From assembly GCA_008508345.1 (NCBI GenBank), contig QNGE01000138.1, forward strand, positions 16,828 through 80,827: a DNA stretch of 64,000 nucleotides, in the 5' to 3' direction. A model generated the notes under the pieces. The model was not told the origin of the DNA. It was given only the letters and a program-made list of their open reading frames with translations, and ran no database searches. The stretch comes from Paragonimus westermani. Its lineage: Eukaryota > Platyhelminthes > Trematoda > Plagiorchiida > Troglotrematidae. This document shows positions 44,790-57,987 of this stretch, piece by piece. The stretch's first letter is position 1. Each line of letters starts with the position of its first letter. A program made the translations under genes and the position numbers.

Positions 44790-44809
44790 AAATCGCTGAA
44801 ATCGCTGAA
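44790..44809 (+). repeat. 9-bp terminal tandem repeat of the CR1-like family
   Basis: AAATCGCTG occurs twice, plus AA, at the exact 3' end. Mutated versions close the copies ending near 30841 (minus) and 59078, and a shortened form ends the copy near 39080. CR1 elements characteristically end in short tandem repeats rather than poly(A). Confidence 0.8.
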
Positions 44810-44810
44810 C

Positions 44811-44816
44811 CTGGTT
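44811..44816 (+). repeat. Target-site duplication, right (CTGGTT)
   Basis: Matches 39977-39982. Removing one copy together with the element restores the reading frame of the older LINE. Confidence 0.75.
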
Positions 44817-46400
44817 GTGACCGACTTGCTTGGGGAGTACAATTCGGCAGTTTACAGCCCCGCACCACCAAACCGCCATTCCCTTCAACTGCTCATCCTC
44901 ACCGAGTTTCCACTGTTGGATTTTGAAGACCTTTCACTAATGGTCAAGTCAAGCACTGCAATGGGTCCTGACAAGATCTGTCTCAGAATCCTCGAAAAAG
45001 CAGCTGCTAGTTTCGCGGAACCACATCATAAGCTGTTTGAACACAAACTTCGAACTGGCATTCCCCCTAGTGCGTGGAAATTGGTGGCTATCACATCAGC
45101 TACTACTGGGGGTTACCGCCACCGTCTGACCAGATATCAGCCGCTTAGTCTTGCTACCATTCCCTGCAAGATAATGGAGCGCTCATCAAATTGCCTCATC
45201 CTCAGTCACTTTTCATCAAACCAACCTTTCCTCCAACCTTGCATATCCTTCTCCCTAACAGGCCATGCTAAAAAATATGCTCATTTTCACGGATAGTATG
45301 ATGGGGGCTTTGTCTCAGTTGCTGTGTTCTTCCATGTTGCCAAGGCATTTGGTCGTGCTACACGCGGCACCTTCAGACACAAACATCAACCCGATGACGT
45401 TTGAAGAGAGGCTGGTCGCCGCACTGCCTCTATTTTGATAACAAATCTTTCAAATTTAAAGCCGGGCCAGACATCTTGTCTCCTTCCACGATTTCTGCCG
45501 GTGTTTCTTGAGGGTTATCAGTAGATCTTCTTTTATGTTCAATTTAACTCCCGGCGGTATGCCCAGCAGCGCTGTTTTATGACCCAAAATACTGGGATGC
45601 CAGCGAACCCAGTGCACAACAGACTGGTTTAAACGCGGCTAAGAGCCGGTTGGACGATTGAAGCCTCCCACTGAACGACAGTATGCGCGCACACATGTTG
45701 CCTACTGAGAACTCTGGCAATGCCTCTGATAGTCGTAGGGCGTTGATCACAATGGACACCAGGAAAATTGGCCTGCAGAAATATCTTGGCATTTTTATAC
45801 CACCTAGCCCATCTATCGCGTATCCGAACGAGACGGCAGCAAAAAGGGATTCCTCCTCTTGAGGTAATCAGGCGAGCTTTACCCGCATGGACAAAGGGGG
45901 CCTCAAACACCTCACGGGGTTTTCATAGAATCCATACTCGACTGCGTTATTTAGGTCGTGTGTGCCGACCGTGAGAAGAACATCCTCGTATCCGAGCGTT
46001 TCCACCGTGCGATTAAGAAACTAGCCATGAATCTGAAAATGTAGCATGTGAGCCTCGACTTGAGGTTCTTGGTCTGTATCCACTTAAATTCCGACAAACA
46101 GTTGCTAATTGTAATGAATGGTAATGGCCCACGTGAACATGCCAAGCAACTTTGCAAGCGCTGTTCTCGGACTTTTCTTAGGCAAAAATTCTTTTCTCGT
46201 AGTCTTATTGACCATTAGAGCAGCTCCCATCCTGAAAATGTTGGTTGCACTCCGCTTATTTTTTCCAAGTGATTTCTGCCCTCTATCCATTCAAGGCGAG
46301 CTAGTGATCGTACTTTGTTCAGATTATTGAATATAACTCCCTAGGGCGGTTATACACCATGTTTTAACCTGGGACATACTTTAACCCTCATTGACATGGT
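44811..46400 (+). mobile_element. Older CR1-like copy, 3' part (RT and 3' UTR)
   Basis: Continues the copy broken at 39982. Blocks are SSTAMGPDKICLRILEKAA, LATIPCKIMERS, FFHVAKAFGRATRG (near 45330), SRIRTRRQQKGI (near 45830), LEVLGLYPLKFRQ (near 46070) and a FLRQ.FFS-like remnant near 46180. Many stops and frameshifts; the YADD is lost. It is more diverged from the intact copy than the copies at 31-32 kb and 55-59 kb. Confidence 0.75.
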
Positions 46401-48100
46401 TTATCCACCTTATCCTGTTTTGTTTGACATGTGTATTTAACCTGCTGGTCTTTGGGTGAATTGGGTGAATCGAATGATCGAGTATGATTTGTGGCCCCTT
46501 TTCTCTGGATTTAGTTTCCAGAGGTTCACCCGTTCGATGGTTTCACTGTGAAAAGATAAGTTGCGCTCGTGTTCACCCCAGTCCTAGCTTTTCCAGTGTG
46601 CTTCTGCAGTTCTTCGGGGCTTGCATCTTTGGCAGAATTCCCTTCAGAGAGTTACTGAGCTCTCGCCACACTTTCTAACTTGTTGGGGCTGCTGAAATGG
46701 CAAGTGTTTTCTGATGAGTGTTTGCTGATAGCAGAATTTGACTGTCGAGAACTTCGGTAGTGAACTGCGGATCGATTTGGAGCAGGCGGGTGAAAACATG
46801 TAGTTACCTGTATGGATCTGGAGGACTGAAGAAAGTGGGGGGTAATGACAAAAGCAGCCTGGTAAATGGATGCATTATGAGGTCGACTATACAGCACTTC
46901 TAAGAGTACTCGTGAGAATATATATACAAAAATAAATAAGGGGGGGTGACAGTGCAACAGTGGTAGTCTAATAAAAACCGACAGAAGATGGTCAGCGCGT
47001 TGACGTCCAGTTACCTGATATCTCCGTAAACGGATTCATTGACTGCACCAACATAACCTTCGCTGGTGGCTCACACCAGGAAGACGGACGTGAAAGCTGA
47101 AATTTTTTCTTGCATTGCAAGTTGCCGCTTCGAATGGCTAGTTTATATCATTGACCCCGAAAGATTAAAGTATCAGCAACTTGGAGGAGGGACCGTTTGA
47201 TGTGACCGGGCGACTATAGTTCTTTGAATGTAGTTGTAAGGTGGCCCCGTGGCTGGCCGTATGATATGGGTCGACATTTCAAATGTAGTTACACGGAAAT
47301 CCGACCCTACCCCCTGTGAGTGACTGCCCCTGTGTAATCTTCGTCTACTCTTCATGACCATTAGTTGGGCTTTGGCTTTGTGGTAATTTGATAATTATGC
47401 GGGCAGCTCATTGTCTTTTATTATAGTTCGACTCTGCTATGTGCAAAACCTTTTTGTAGCTCGGCTCCTTCCTGTTGTTTTTCAAACCCGTTAACTGTTT
47501 GGAAGAACCACAGTGGGTACGAATGTTATGTTGTGTGATTGTATTCAATCCCAAGTTTGTTTGGCGCTAAATATTAATCCAATTTGCACAACTGACCTGT
47601 CGATAGAAACTGTCAAATTTTTCTCCTTACTCACTCTGACGATTTGCTCAGTAGTACCGTCACTTTTTGGTCCAAGTTCTTTTTCTGGGTCATTGTTAGT
47701 CACCGTGCACCGCTCACATTCTTTGTGGTGGCTAGTACTTCCTGGGGGGAATTGCTTCAATATTGTCATTCATTGTCAGTATACAACGGTGTCCACACCT
47801 TCCATCCTGTTGTTAACCCGTCGTTGGGCAAAGTCATGTATAACGATATCGTTTTTCAAGCACGAAGCACTTCTTGATGGTGACCCCCAAAGATAGCCAA
47901 ACGCGCAGAAAACGTGAGTAGAACGGGCTATTGGGACTTTCCAGGTACTCTGGCTAACACAGAGAATCGGCTGCGAGACTTTTTGGCTAAGGCGGATGCA
48001 CTAATGCTCTGCCTGAGTTTGGACGTAGCTGCTGTGCTTAAGTCCCGCTCAGAGGTGATCGCGGACAACGTGGTGTCCCACAGCGGAATTTTCTAGAGGA
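46401..48100. other. Non-coding stretch, nothing recognised
   Basis: No repeat match or protein motif was found. It probably contains old retroelement sequence beyond recognition, given what flanks it. Confidence 0.35.
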
Positions 48101-49070
48101 ATAATGCAGAACATGCCTGATGGGGTTTTATCATACCTCACGAAAATGGGTTACTCGTTGTCACTTGGGGCGCAGCACCCAGATCCGTTGCAGGTCATCC
48201 GTATCCTGAATGAATCTCAGAGCCCACCATACCCTCACGTCATTTGCGTGCGTGAAACCGCAAGAACGAGTACCGACTGCCACGAAGTCGTTTGCAGAGA
48301 CGTGAGGTAGCAGTGGGTCTAGTGTGGAGCCCTGTGAGACCCCAATAGGTGCGCAAAACGGCGTCAATCAGTTCTCCATTGACTTGTACTGTACGTCACT
48401 TTTGTCATAGCCATTATCATGACCGTATTTGCCTCCACTTTCACCAAAATGGCAGATTCTGTGAGAATATGATTATTTGACATGTCGAAAGTCGTAGAGA
48501 ATTTCAGGAATGCAGCGTCCTTTGGAAGAAGCTCATCCGCAGCCCCCGCAAAAGGAGCCACTCGCAATCAGCAGTTTGGCGATGCAGGTGATCACTTTTC
48601 AAGCCATAATGTTTCGGTGTTAGGTGTTTCCAAGGTTAGTCGCTCAGGATGATCACAATAACTTTGTGTCGTTTGGTAATAGGGTTACCTGGCGGTAGTT
48701 ACTGGTATTAATAAGAACACCGTCTCCGTATATGGTTGAGATAGCGTCCTATTTTTCCTGGATTCAGAACTTGGACGGTGGAATATTGATTTCCAAGCAG
48801 ATGGGCTAGCGGTTTCTCTGGGACACTTGTGCCCCCCTACAGCGGTGACAGCGGTATTCCATACGGACACGTTGACTCATTTGCTTTTGGGCTGAGCAAC
48901 TTGCTTCGCACGTTAATATTACTAGAGGCTTCACCTCAACAGTTGTACAACACCCAGTCCTCAGATACATGGATTTTTCCTGCAGGTTGATGTTAAATAG
49001 CTGAACAGTCTGAGCGCTCGAAACAACTGCATTTACAAAGTTGCGTATAGAGAACCCAATGGGACCCACA
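48100..49070 (-). pseudogene. LINE reverse transcriptase remnant
   Basis: On the minus strand, in several frames, RT blocks appear in order. INTSNYRQVTLLPND (near 48710) resembles NYRPVSLTS. AAFLKFSTTFDMSNN (near 48515) resembles the FxDFxKAFDxVxH block. IGVSQGSTLDPLLPH (near 48345) resembles GVPQGSVLGPLL. GFTHANDVRVW (near 48255) stands where FADDxKIW is expected. Catalytic Asp residues are gone. It differs from the other LINE copies in the window and may be another CR1-clade family. Confidence 0.6.
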
Positions 49071-49384
49071 GAACTTGATACAACAGATTTAATAACAATA
49101 ATAATAGTATATTTCTCGATGCATTCGTGAGAAACACGCTTAGGAGAGCGTGCTCAACGTACATGTTTTAAGCATCTACACATCCGAACACCAAAATTGT
49201 AAATTGTACAATGAGTCAATTATGTGAGTAGAGCAACAAAACGGACATCCTCAGTAAAAACGGACATTGTTTGAGGGAAAAATTCAATTTTAGGGAGAAA
49301 ATTTTGAGATACATACTTCCGAGGCGATTGCACCCGGGATATACAAAATTCGATAAACTAGTTGATATGTTATATCAATTGGGA

Positions 49385-49450
49385 CTTCACAGTGTGATCG
49401 TTTTAACATGCAGGCCAGCCGACTCTACTTTGAATGCCCGTGACTTCGCG
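49385..49450 (-). repeat. Dispersed repeat, related inverted copy at 33000-33068
   Basis: Its reverse complement shares GGTTGGTCCGCGA and GGCCTGCATGTT with 33000-33068 over about 60 bp. The source element is unknown. Confidence 0.45.
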
Positions 49451-52400
49451 GACCAACCTACGGGCATCATGGACGCACCAGGGAGCAGCGCTTTTCCAGA
49501 GTAGGGGCTCGAAGAGCAGTTCTGAAAAGGGAAACGATACGAACAAATGTGAGCCAAGGGCCCAGTAATCCATGCACACAACTTACACAAACGCGAACCG
49601 AAACGGAGCCAACAACACAGCAGCACGCCTGTAACACAACTCAAATTCGATTCGTGCGTGCTTGCTCGTTCTGGCTGCTCATTACAATCACTGGCTTAGT
49701 GCTTAATATCCTGCCACAAAGGAGGTGCCTGGAAAATGGTGGGTACGTGCTGGCGAGGACTTTGATAATTATTCCATGTAGATGATTCGGAGAAAATGTG
49801 CATGAAATTGTGTAATGTTTGGGGGGAGGTGAGAGGTTGTTGTCCTCTCGACCGGACGTAATTCGTTGCTCAAATTCCGAAGAATTTTGAGGATCACGCG
49901 ATATGCTCAACTATTGCGGGATTTTGAGTGTCCAGACGGGGTGGAATGTTTTCTCGCGTGTGATACATCAGTAAAACCAAGAATGGGAAGCAAACTCACG
50001 TGATAAGCGCGAGAACATAAAAATGACTATGTGAGCTGTGACGAACAATGTAACATGTGATATTCTGGCATAACCTTTTATGTGACGTTAATAACATTGT
50101 GGTAACTGATGAAATATATACCATATGCGAACATCTGTTATCAAATGACGCGTGGAGCGATCGACTATCAGTTTTCCGTAGTATACGATTGCTGCCGAAA
50201 TTAAATGTCGATTATCTTTGTACGGCCGGGATATAGAACGAGAAGAATGTTCGACAATACCGAGAGGTTCCGGGTGGTCTATCACTGGAAGAAGAAGGAA
50301 GAGTTGCGACTCAAGGTATTCTGCAGTCATGAGACGACTAAGTGTGCCTTGTGATTGAAGAAATTCTCGAAGCGATAAAAAAATAACTGCTTTCAAACGC
50401 ATTGATACTATTAGGGGCCATAACTCAGGATGGCTGAACATTTGTCGCGGACCCCTTGCCATTTTCGGGGAGAGGAGAGAGTCCCGCAGAGATCCCTTTT
50501 CCTGAGTGAAACTCTTGAACATTGGTTTCATCCGCAGTGTGTGACGAGTCGCATGATAGAAGTAAAGCAGGACAATCACAGCAGTCGAATTGGGATTGTT
50601 GGTCGGAAACTTTTCCCAGTGTACGCCTAGTGGACTAGATTCGTTTACCGATCACCAAGTGATGATGCAAAGATACTTGTGTATCGTGTTGTAATCGGCC
50701 TTCCGAAGGTTACGGCGTGTCACAGTTTCAAGGTGGGCTATAGTGACACCACAGTTGAGGTGAAAGGTGATCGTCTTGTGACGACTCGTGCCAAGGAGAG
50801 CGCCAACTCTGACCGGCTCAACGTTTTGGCTGTGCATAAATGTAATTGCAAAACGCGGTTTATCGTGGTGATTTTGGGTTACTTGAATTCTGGTTAACCC
50901 CGTATAAAAAACTTGTTACTGGCACGCGTGACATGTTGGCAACCAAAGATTACCGTGGACACCACTCGGAAGCGTCTGTTAGCTGCAAAAACAGACGTCA
51001 CTTTATGCCATCTCCGAACGTCCCAAGACCGGTATCAGGTGTAACGTGGCATCGTTTAAGTCCAAGGCAATATGGTCCATTTCCAGACATGTAACATGCA
51101 GAGTTAACACTTCACTCCAACTTGCTTTGACCGGAAATATGTCCAACAGCGCTAGTAATTCCGGACATCAGGTGGTTCGAGCTACGCCTAATCTACTGGT
51201 AACATCCGTCGACAGGTTAGGTTCAGAGTAGTCACACTCGTAATGCAGCAAGCGTTTAAATAAATTCTGATCCTACTGAGTAAGTGACATGGATCCGGAA
51301 AGGAAAGAAGGTCGTGAAAGTGGGCGTCATGTTAGCGAGGCACTCAGGCAAAGAATAATTGTTAAAAACTATTAAGAAAAAGATATCAACTAAACTTGAA
51401 ATGGAATCTGCTAAATGTACAGGTCACGAGATTAATGGTTCGCCTTGAGATAACTACGTGCAACAGTCTCTAAGTGACGGAGCGACGAGGCCTAAATGAA
51501 ATCAAGGTACACATAACCGAACGTGCAGAAATGGGAAGTAAGGATGTACAAACTGCCCGGGAGCAAGCTCCAACAAGCATGCAATATCAAACTTCAGTAA
51601 TACATCAAGATTGACGTTCGTAGAAGGATTGATTTTTCGCGCGCAATTCGAACGTCCTTGTGGGTGCTTGCAGAGGTGGTTCGCAAACACTACCAAGATT
51701 TCGGGTATAAGAAAATGATAGACAATTTTGATGAGAATAGTTGAAGACAGGGAGCGTGGTGATGTATCTGTGATCGAGCCCAATCCGCTACATGCCTCGC
51801 ATGCCTTACAACGGTGGTGAGAACTAGTGACTCAGTAAAAGCGCATAGCGTATTGTCGCATTTACAAGCATTCGGGTCGTTTTAAATTGCATGGTCAAGT
51901 GAGCCGTTGGTTGTTGGAGCCGCGACCAATCAGAACACAATTCGAGCCTTGGCACCTGTGTAGAGCACACAAACGGCCTTGACGCGTGTACAACAAGTGG
52001 TAACCGTCTTTCCGTGAAATATACAGCAATCGTGAAGCATTCAAAACATGCAACTAGGCTAAAAGCGACAACTGTAACGATTTTTTAAGGCAACTCCACA
52101 GCTAAAGAAAGGACTGTAAGCTTTGGACTAAAGGAAGATTGTTGAGTGTATGCTGGATCGTGAGATTGACTCGTAGTTTGACTCACCTGAAGCTAAAATT
52201 TAAGGTATTGTATGGGAAAAAAGTATGGGGATCATTCGGCGGGTACTTACGTCACACATCAACAGGTTACGAATGACGGAGCACTGCCTTGTTGCATAGT
52301 AAGGATGGAATGAATATTTAGTAATCGTCAGTTTTTGCGTGCCTACGATGATTGTCGAAATCTGAGGGTAATGTTACTGCTTCGTTCGGGTTGAAGTTTT

Positions 52401-55089
52401 CTAAGCAAAGCAGTTACATCGTCAAAGTGCTATAATAAGGGTTGCAGGCAAGCTCAACATTCCACTTGCGCATTTTGAAAGCATTTACTACTTGAAGATC
52501 TGTCCTGTCGGCATGGTTTTCACTGCCTCATGTGGTTTCTAGATTGGAGAGGTCGTCCTGCGTTCTCACCCGCCAGCTCCAAGAGGTGTTCGGCCGAAAA
52601 TCATAGTAACCAGCGCACCTTCGAAATCAGGTAATCACGCAAAAAATATTTGTGATTAGCATCAGCCCCAAGCTTTCCTTCATCAAAACCACGAAAGAAG
52701 GTGCAGTACCTTCAATATCTATCTGGTATCCTGCCACAAGACGTTTTTGGAAGACGTTTCTATTTGCAGACAAATATAATTTTTTCTTCCACTTCCTAGT
52801 CAAACGTGGCGGGTGCTCTTTTGGTGCGATCAAACACTAGATATCTCTTAATTTCTTGGGGACCAACGACATCTACTTGTTGATAAGTTGTTGCGATCGA
52901 ATGCAAACATTGGCCGATTAACGTCACTCCTTGGTTTATGTAAAATAGTCACTGCTCAGCATAGTAAAATGAAACTTGGCCAAGTTTCGTCCTGTATATT
53001 CTGTAGACTGACTGTCGACTCATACTGGTAATGTTTGGTGTAATATTTCAAGTGGTATGCCTAGATCTTGTGTCTCCTGTTTTTATTGAGTGTTATTTCT
53101 GACGATTTTGACTGTTTACCTCACCCTGAGTAGCGCACTATGCAGCTATTGATTGCAGGTTTTGTTTGAATTTTTCTGTACAAAGCTTTCTCTCCTCTCG
53201 CACCAGCTATATGCTGAATCTCAAACAAGTAAGTTGCACACGCATACGGTTACCACACACTACGCACTCCCCTTATTCGTAGCCCAACATGCACACTTTT
53301 ACACAAACGTAACTGGCAAGCCGCCACCTTCAAAGGTGGTGCCCATGCACTTACTGCAACCACCAGCTTCAACCGTTGGCCCATGACTATACCCATTAAG
53401 AACCTCTCATGGAAGACAGTCACCGGAACGTTTTTACAACACTGTGTTGGCATTTTTGGTGCACCATCCACAGGCATCACCAATGAAAGCATCAGGTTGA
53501 AGTCTTCTCTTTTCGCGATTATCTAGTTGTTTCCGCCTTTGGACTAGGAAGAATCACTCGTGTACCATTGGGTTGCCAGAACGTTTTCACGGGAAATTTT
53601 AAGCGCCGGTGACCGCCAAGGTTGATTTGGCAAAATGCAGTGCATCTGTTGTTCATTTTCCTCAGTATCCGATATGCTGCTGAGAACAACACCAGTTATA
53701 CCAGACGTATTAGTTTGGGGTGTCAACTTACACTTTCCTGGTAAATTAATCTAGGCCCCGAAATACACACACAATACATGTTGAAAGTCTACGAGAGCAT
53801 CTTTTCAATATGTGGTTCACAATAGCTCGTCAACATTGACGCTGAGAGGAAAGGTCTTCAGATTTTTCACTTTGCGCGTGTACCGAGATGCTGTCGAGAA
53901 ACAACTAGAATCAAGGTGCCACAGTATCTTCAGCTGACTATGTGTGACGAGACGCTTTCATTACTGCACGATGAAGTATCTGCGTTCGCCGACCGACTGA
54001 AACCGGATTACACAGTAGAAAAGGCTCAATGTCTTGTCCGATACTGACAAGCAGACAATCCCCATCTGTCGTAGTACCACACACAACAAACACAGACCTC
54101 AGGTATCACTAAACAACACTGAATGACGTGCGCTGGCCGAAGCATTTGTCGGACTATGATGAGTGGTGTCATCATGTATAGTCTGATATTTTTCACCATC
54201 ATATCGTCATGGCTTTCATCTACGCACGTTGTCGTAGAGGAGCACATTAGTGCCTACACTAAGGTGTTATGTTTCATGATTTACTTTTCCCTGTGCTTCT
54301 CTGCACCATTTTATCAAACTCACCTATCCATTTGCTTGTTGTCTCACAGAACATTTTGGAACTTATCATGAGACCTCGACAATAAGCGGGATTTCAAACG
54401 CTTGTAATGCCTAGAGTTCATAATTGCATTTTGCAACTCTTTTGGGTATTTTTGTACATGCCGTTTCATTACCTTCACCTGTACCGTTGTTCGAAAGCAT
54501 CATCATAATTATTTTTTCGAATTTGGTTGTCTTGATGATAAAAAACGGAATTTACCGCTCGCCGTCTCTGTCTCCTTCGTTTGCGTGGTTATTTGGGCCG
54601 GTGAATGAATCGCAGGGCAAAACGTTTTTTCAGCTCCGCGTGTTTGTTGACTTATCGGCGCCGAACATTCGTCATTCCACGACGTGTATGAAATTATCTA
54701 TCAGTCGTCATCCAGGCCTACCCCTTGGCGCTGTCTTTCTCTCGGGCGGTGGCCTATCCAATTCCACGAATATAGACTTTTCACTGACCCATCCTCAATC
54801 TTTGAATACGTCTTCCTTTTTACTTATACGACTAACTTTTGTACACACCCGTTAGCGTTACATCTTCTTTCAGTGTTACCATATGTTGATTGTTTCATAT
54901 CAGTTGATTGATTAAGCTACTAACATCTATCACTGTGTCCTGATTTCCTTTTGGATTGTTGGTTTATAACTCGGATGCAATGCAATATAAGCTAGCTCCG
55001 TATTTTTACCGACATTCTGACACTCAACGATCTGTTTTCTTGGTTACCTATGGTCTTCTTCAAACGACTTTATCCATTTCTACCCACTG
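49451..55089. other. Old repeat debris, mostly unrecognised
   Basis: Apart from the repeat at 51835-51995, nothing is confidently assigned. A phrase VYRSPSDDAKIL on the plus strand near 50645-50680 recalls the CR1 endonuclease block VYRSPSCSASDDEAIL, but the flanks do not support it. Several long gene-free intervals here are simply undescribed. Confidence 0.35.
51835..51995 (+). repeat. Unclassified dispersed repeat, copy at 39390-39560
   Basis: Parallel copy of 39390-39560. It includes a CCAATCAGA box inside GCCGCGACCAATCAG and the closing GTGTACAAC. Confidence 0.45.
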
Positions 55090-55844
55090 GCGCACTGTCC
55101 CACAGGGACGACTGCATATGCTCTGGCTGTGATGAAACGGCCGCCACCCCCAGGAGGGTCCACAACGGTATACTTTCAGATACACACTATCCCTCGCTAC
55201 TGAGACTGCTTTCTTAAGTAGTTCCTCGTACATTACTATCTTTTTACACTCAGGCAAACGAAGAAGTAGCCCTCAATTGCGTGTACACCAACTTTCTGAG
55301 CCTTCTGAACAAACTAACAGAAACCAGACAGCTGGTCGACGACACTAGCCTTCACATTCTTGCGTTAGCAGAGACCTGGCTCTCCGCTGGCATCAGTGAT
55401 AACGAGCTGCATTTCCCTGGTTAATCTTTGTACCGGACGGACTCCTCTCGTAGACACATGAGAGACTGCGCCGTTTTCCTAAGCCAGAAGCTCCCAGTGC
55501 CAGCTGTCGTAGGGGAAGTCACCTTCCCAGAGAAATGCGACACGCTCTTGATCAAACTCAACCCTCGTCGACGTGACACACTCCTTGCCGGTGTTATGTA
55601 CAGTTCGCCGTCCTGCAGTGCACCCGACGACGAGGCCTCCTTTACTATCCTAGAAAGACTCACGTCTACCTAGCTTTTCCCTGATCCTCTTATTATGGGT
55701 GAATTTAACGCACCCAAACTCAACTCTGCGGCGTATTCTCATATGGACTGTGGCTGAAGGTTCTCGAAACCCTTGGCAATGGTGATCCATGAGAAAGCCT
55801 GGACACACCGTGCCGATCTAACTACAAGGCACCGTCCAGGACAG

Positions 55845-56444
55845 AGTACCTCTATTGAATAATTCGCTAACGGTCCAAGCTCACACCGGGTTACGCGTAA
55901 TCTGCCGATCCAGTAAATGCCTCTCAATATTCAAGGACAGAGGTAATATATCCTCAAAACGGTTAACGAGAATGCGCTCGTATTAGCTGGATTTGATACA
56001 GTACTAATTGAATCAATGTACAAGAAAATTGAGCCTCTCACCTCGATTGTGGAAATCCTCAGAAATCGAAGAAAGAAAGTGCCCGCACAACAACTCGACA
56101 ACCAGGCACCGATCAGCAGTGGTGGACAATAAAACGGGTTGAGGTTGCTCAAACAAATGATCATTGGTAGGGTCACAGCAAAACGACCGTTCTTGCATCG
56201 AGAAACGACGGGAATCATGAGTTACCCAAGGAAAAATACGGAAGACAAAATATCCAATTTTGGTATTTGGAAGTTTACAGGGCTCGGACTAAACAAGGGT
56301 AAGGGGAACGATGAAAGTAGGTGGTGTAAGAACAAGGATGAGTAAGGTGTTTCATTCAGGGAAGACAGTAAAGCGTATGACCACCTTTCAAAATCAAACA
56401 AAGCTCAGCAATCTCGGAATAACGCAACAAACCTTGACAAAACT
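55845..56444. mobile_element. Unidentified ~600-bp insertion in the CR1 copy
   Basis: Homology to the intact element stops after GGACAG (55844) and resumes at ACACCCTGCTTGTTC (56445). The first bases of the insert (AGTACCTCTATTG) weakly resemble the target sequence ACACCCTCCTTG, so a diverged target duplication of about 12 bp is possible. No protein motif or terminal inverted repeat was recognised. Confidence 0.55.
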
Positions 56445-57983
56445 AACACCCTGCTTGTTCTACCTGGTCAATACGAACGAGGCTCACCTGGTAGATAGGG
56501 TGGTATCAAACCACCGCATGCTACTAACCTTTGACTTTAACTGTTACTGGCTCCAAAACGCTGTAACAAAGACTTCTCCCCTAAACTTCCAGAAAGCATA
56601 CTTTAACGCACTATGGACGTTCTTAAGCACTCTCAGCCTTACATCTGTCTCAGTGAACTTGAACCATCTTCCCTTCAAAGTTGCCATTCGCGAAGCCGAT
56701 GAGGCATTCGTTCCTGAAAAACTATGGAAGTTCTTCCCTCGTGCACCACTTCCGCGCAACATACGCCGCCTTCTTAAAGCACGTTCACGTCTATTCTCTA
56801 AGCAGAAGCTAACGGGTAGGCCAGTGGATCTAGTGGCATTTCGCTCTGTACGAAACAGTTGCAAGCGGTAAATCCGGCGACACACCCAACAGGAACAGTC
56901 AAAAATCCTACAGGTAGCTCAGGAGAATTTGAATTACCTTTTCAAGTGTATGGGCCGCCAGAGAAAAACTAAACCCTCAGCGCTTTCCCCGCGGTTTCCC
57001 GACGAAGAAACCTCCTCCAACCCCCAAGTGGTTGCCGAGGTGTTCAGGGACTACTACCCAGCAGTCTACAATGCGGATATGCCGAACTGGCATCAAATCC
57101 TCCCAGGAAGACACTTCCAATACCCCCTCTTGACAGCTGATTTTTCTGTGTCTGACGTTCAGGACCTCCTGCTTATGATCAATCCTTATAAGGCCAGGGG
57201 ACCAGACGCGATCCATCCTCGGCTACTCAAAGAAGCGGCCCTCGGTTTGACTGTACCTCTCTTTAACATGTCTAAACAGACGGATTCAATTTTCTTCGAC
57301 TTTGCCAAAGCCTTCGACCATGTTCTAGTCGGTCCTCTGGTACATGAGCTAGAAGCTCATGGGATCCAGGATGAGGTTCTCCGCCGGATAACTTCCTTCC
57401 TAGTTATCAGGACTTCCAGAATAAAAACGGGTTCGGGCCTTTTGTCTCCATCCCCAGTCTCTGTGGGTGTCCCTCAAGGATCGGTACTCGGTCCATTGTT
57501 GTTTCTGGTCTAAATCAATAATCTCCCCGAGCTGATCTCTAGCAACACCCTCCTTTATGCTGACGACTCGAAAAGCTGGTGTGCGTGTGACTCCAGTGAA
57601 CTGCAGACTGACCCTGACCGTATTAAGTGCTGGTCAGATGGCTGGAATCTCCCTTTAAACGACAGCAAGTGTGCGTACATGTCACTCGGAGGAGACTCCG
57701 GAAACCCATTCGTGATACACGGTGCACAGAGGGCAACAGATACCGCGGAAGTTGACCTCAAAAAGACCTGGGGATTTGGCTGTCGTCTGATTTATCCTTT
57801 TCTCACCACCACCACCGGCTGGTCGCCAAAAGGGGTTTTTAATGACTCTTGGAGTGATAAAAAGCCTTCCATCACATGGACAAGCACGCCTTTCACACGC
57901 TTTACGGAGTTCACATAAGACGACTACTCGAGTGTGCCAATCAAGTCGTCTACACCGGTTTGAAGAAGTACATACTCGCTAGT

Positions 57984-57987
57984 GAAC
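57984..57987 (+). repeat. Target-site duplication of the solo LTR, left (GAAC)
   Basis: Identical to 58519-58522 on the other side of the LTR. The intact LINE has a single GAAC here (TTGAACGTGTCC). Confidence 0.7.

Larger units (their letters stand above)
39983..44810 (+). mobile_element. Nearly intact CR1-like LINE (4.83 kb)
   Basis: The element has a 5' UTR of about 340 bp with two 128-bp tandem monomers, ORF1 with a PHD finger, ORF2 with an APE-type endonuclease and RT, a 3' UTR of about 200 bp and a 9-bp terminal repeat. It is flanked by the 6-bp duplication CTGGTT and interrupts an older copy of the same clade. ORF2 is uninterrupted over 1016 codons and all catalytic blocks are present, so this is the youngest copy in the window. 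One ORF1 frame change in an A-rich stretch is the only visible lesion. Assignment to CR1 rests on the PHD-ORF1, the ORF2 motif set and the terminal repeat style. Confidence 0.9.

Noticed and set aside
50640..50690. LINE endonuclease-like phrase VYRSPSDDAKIL on the plus strand
   Set aside because: The flanking residues do not continue the endonuclease, so a single short match is not enough for a feature.
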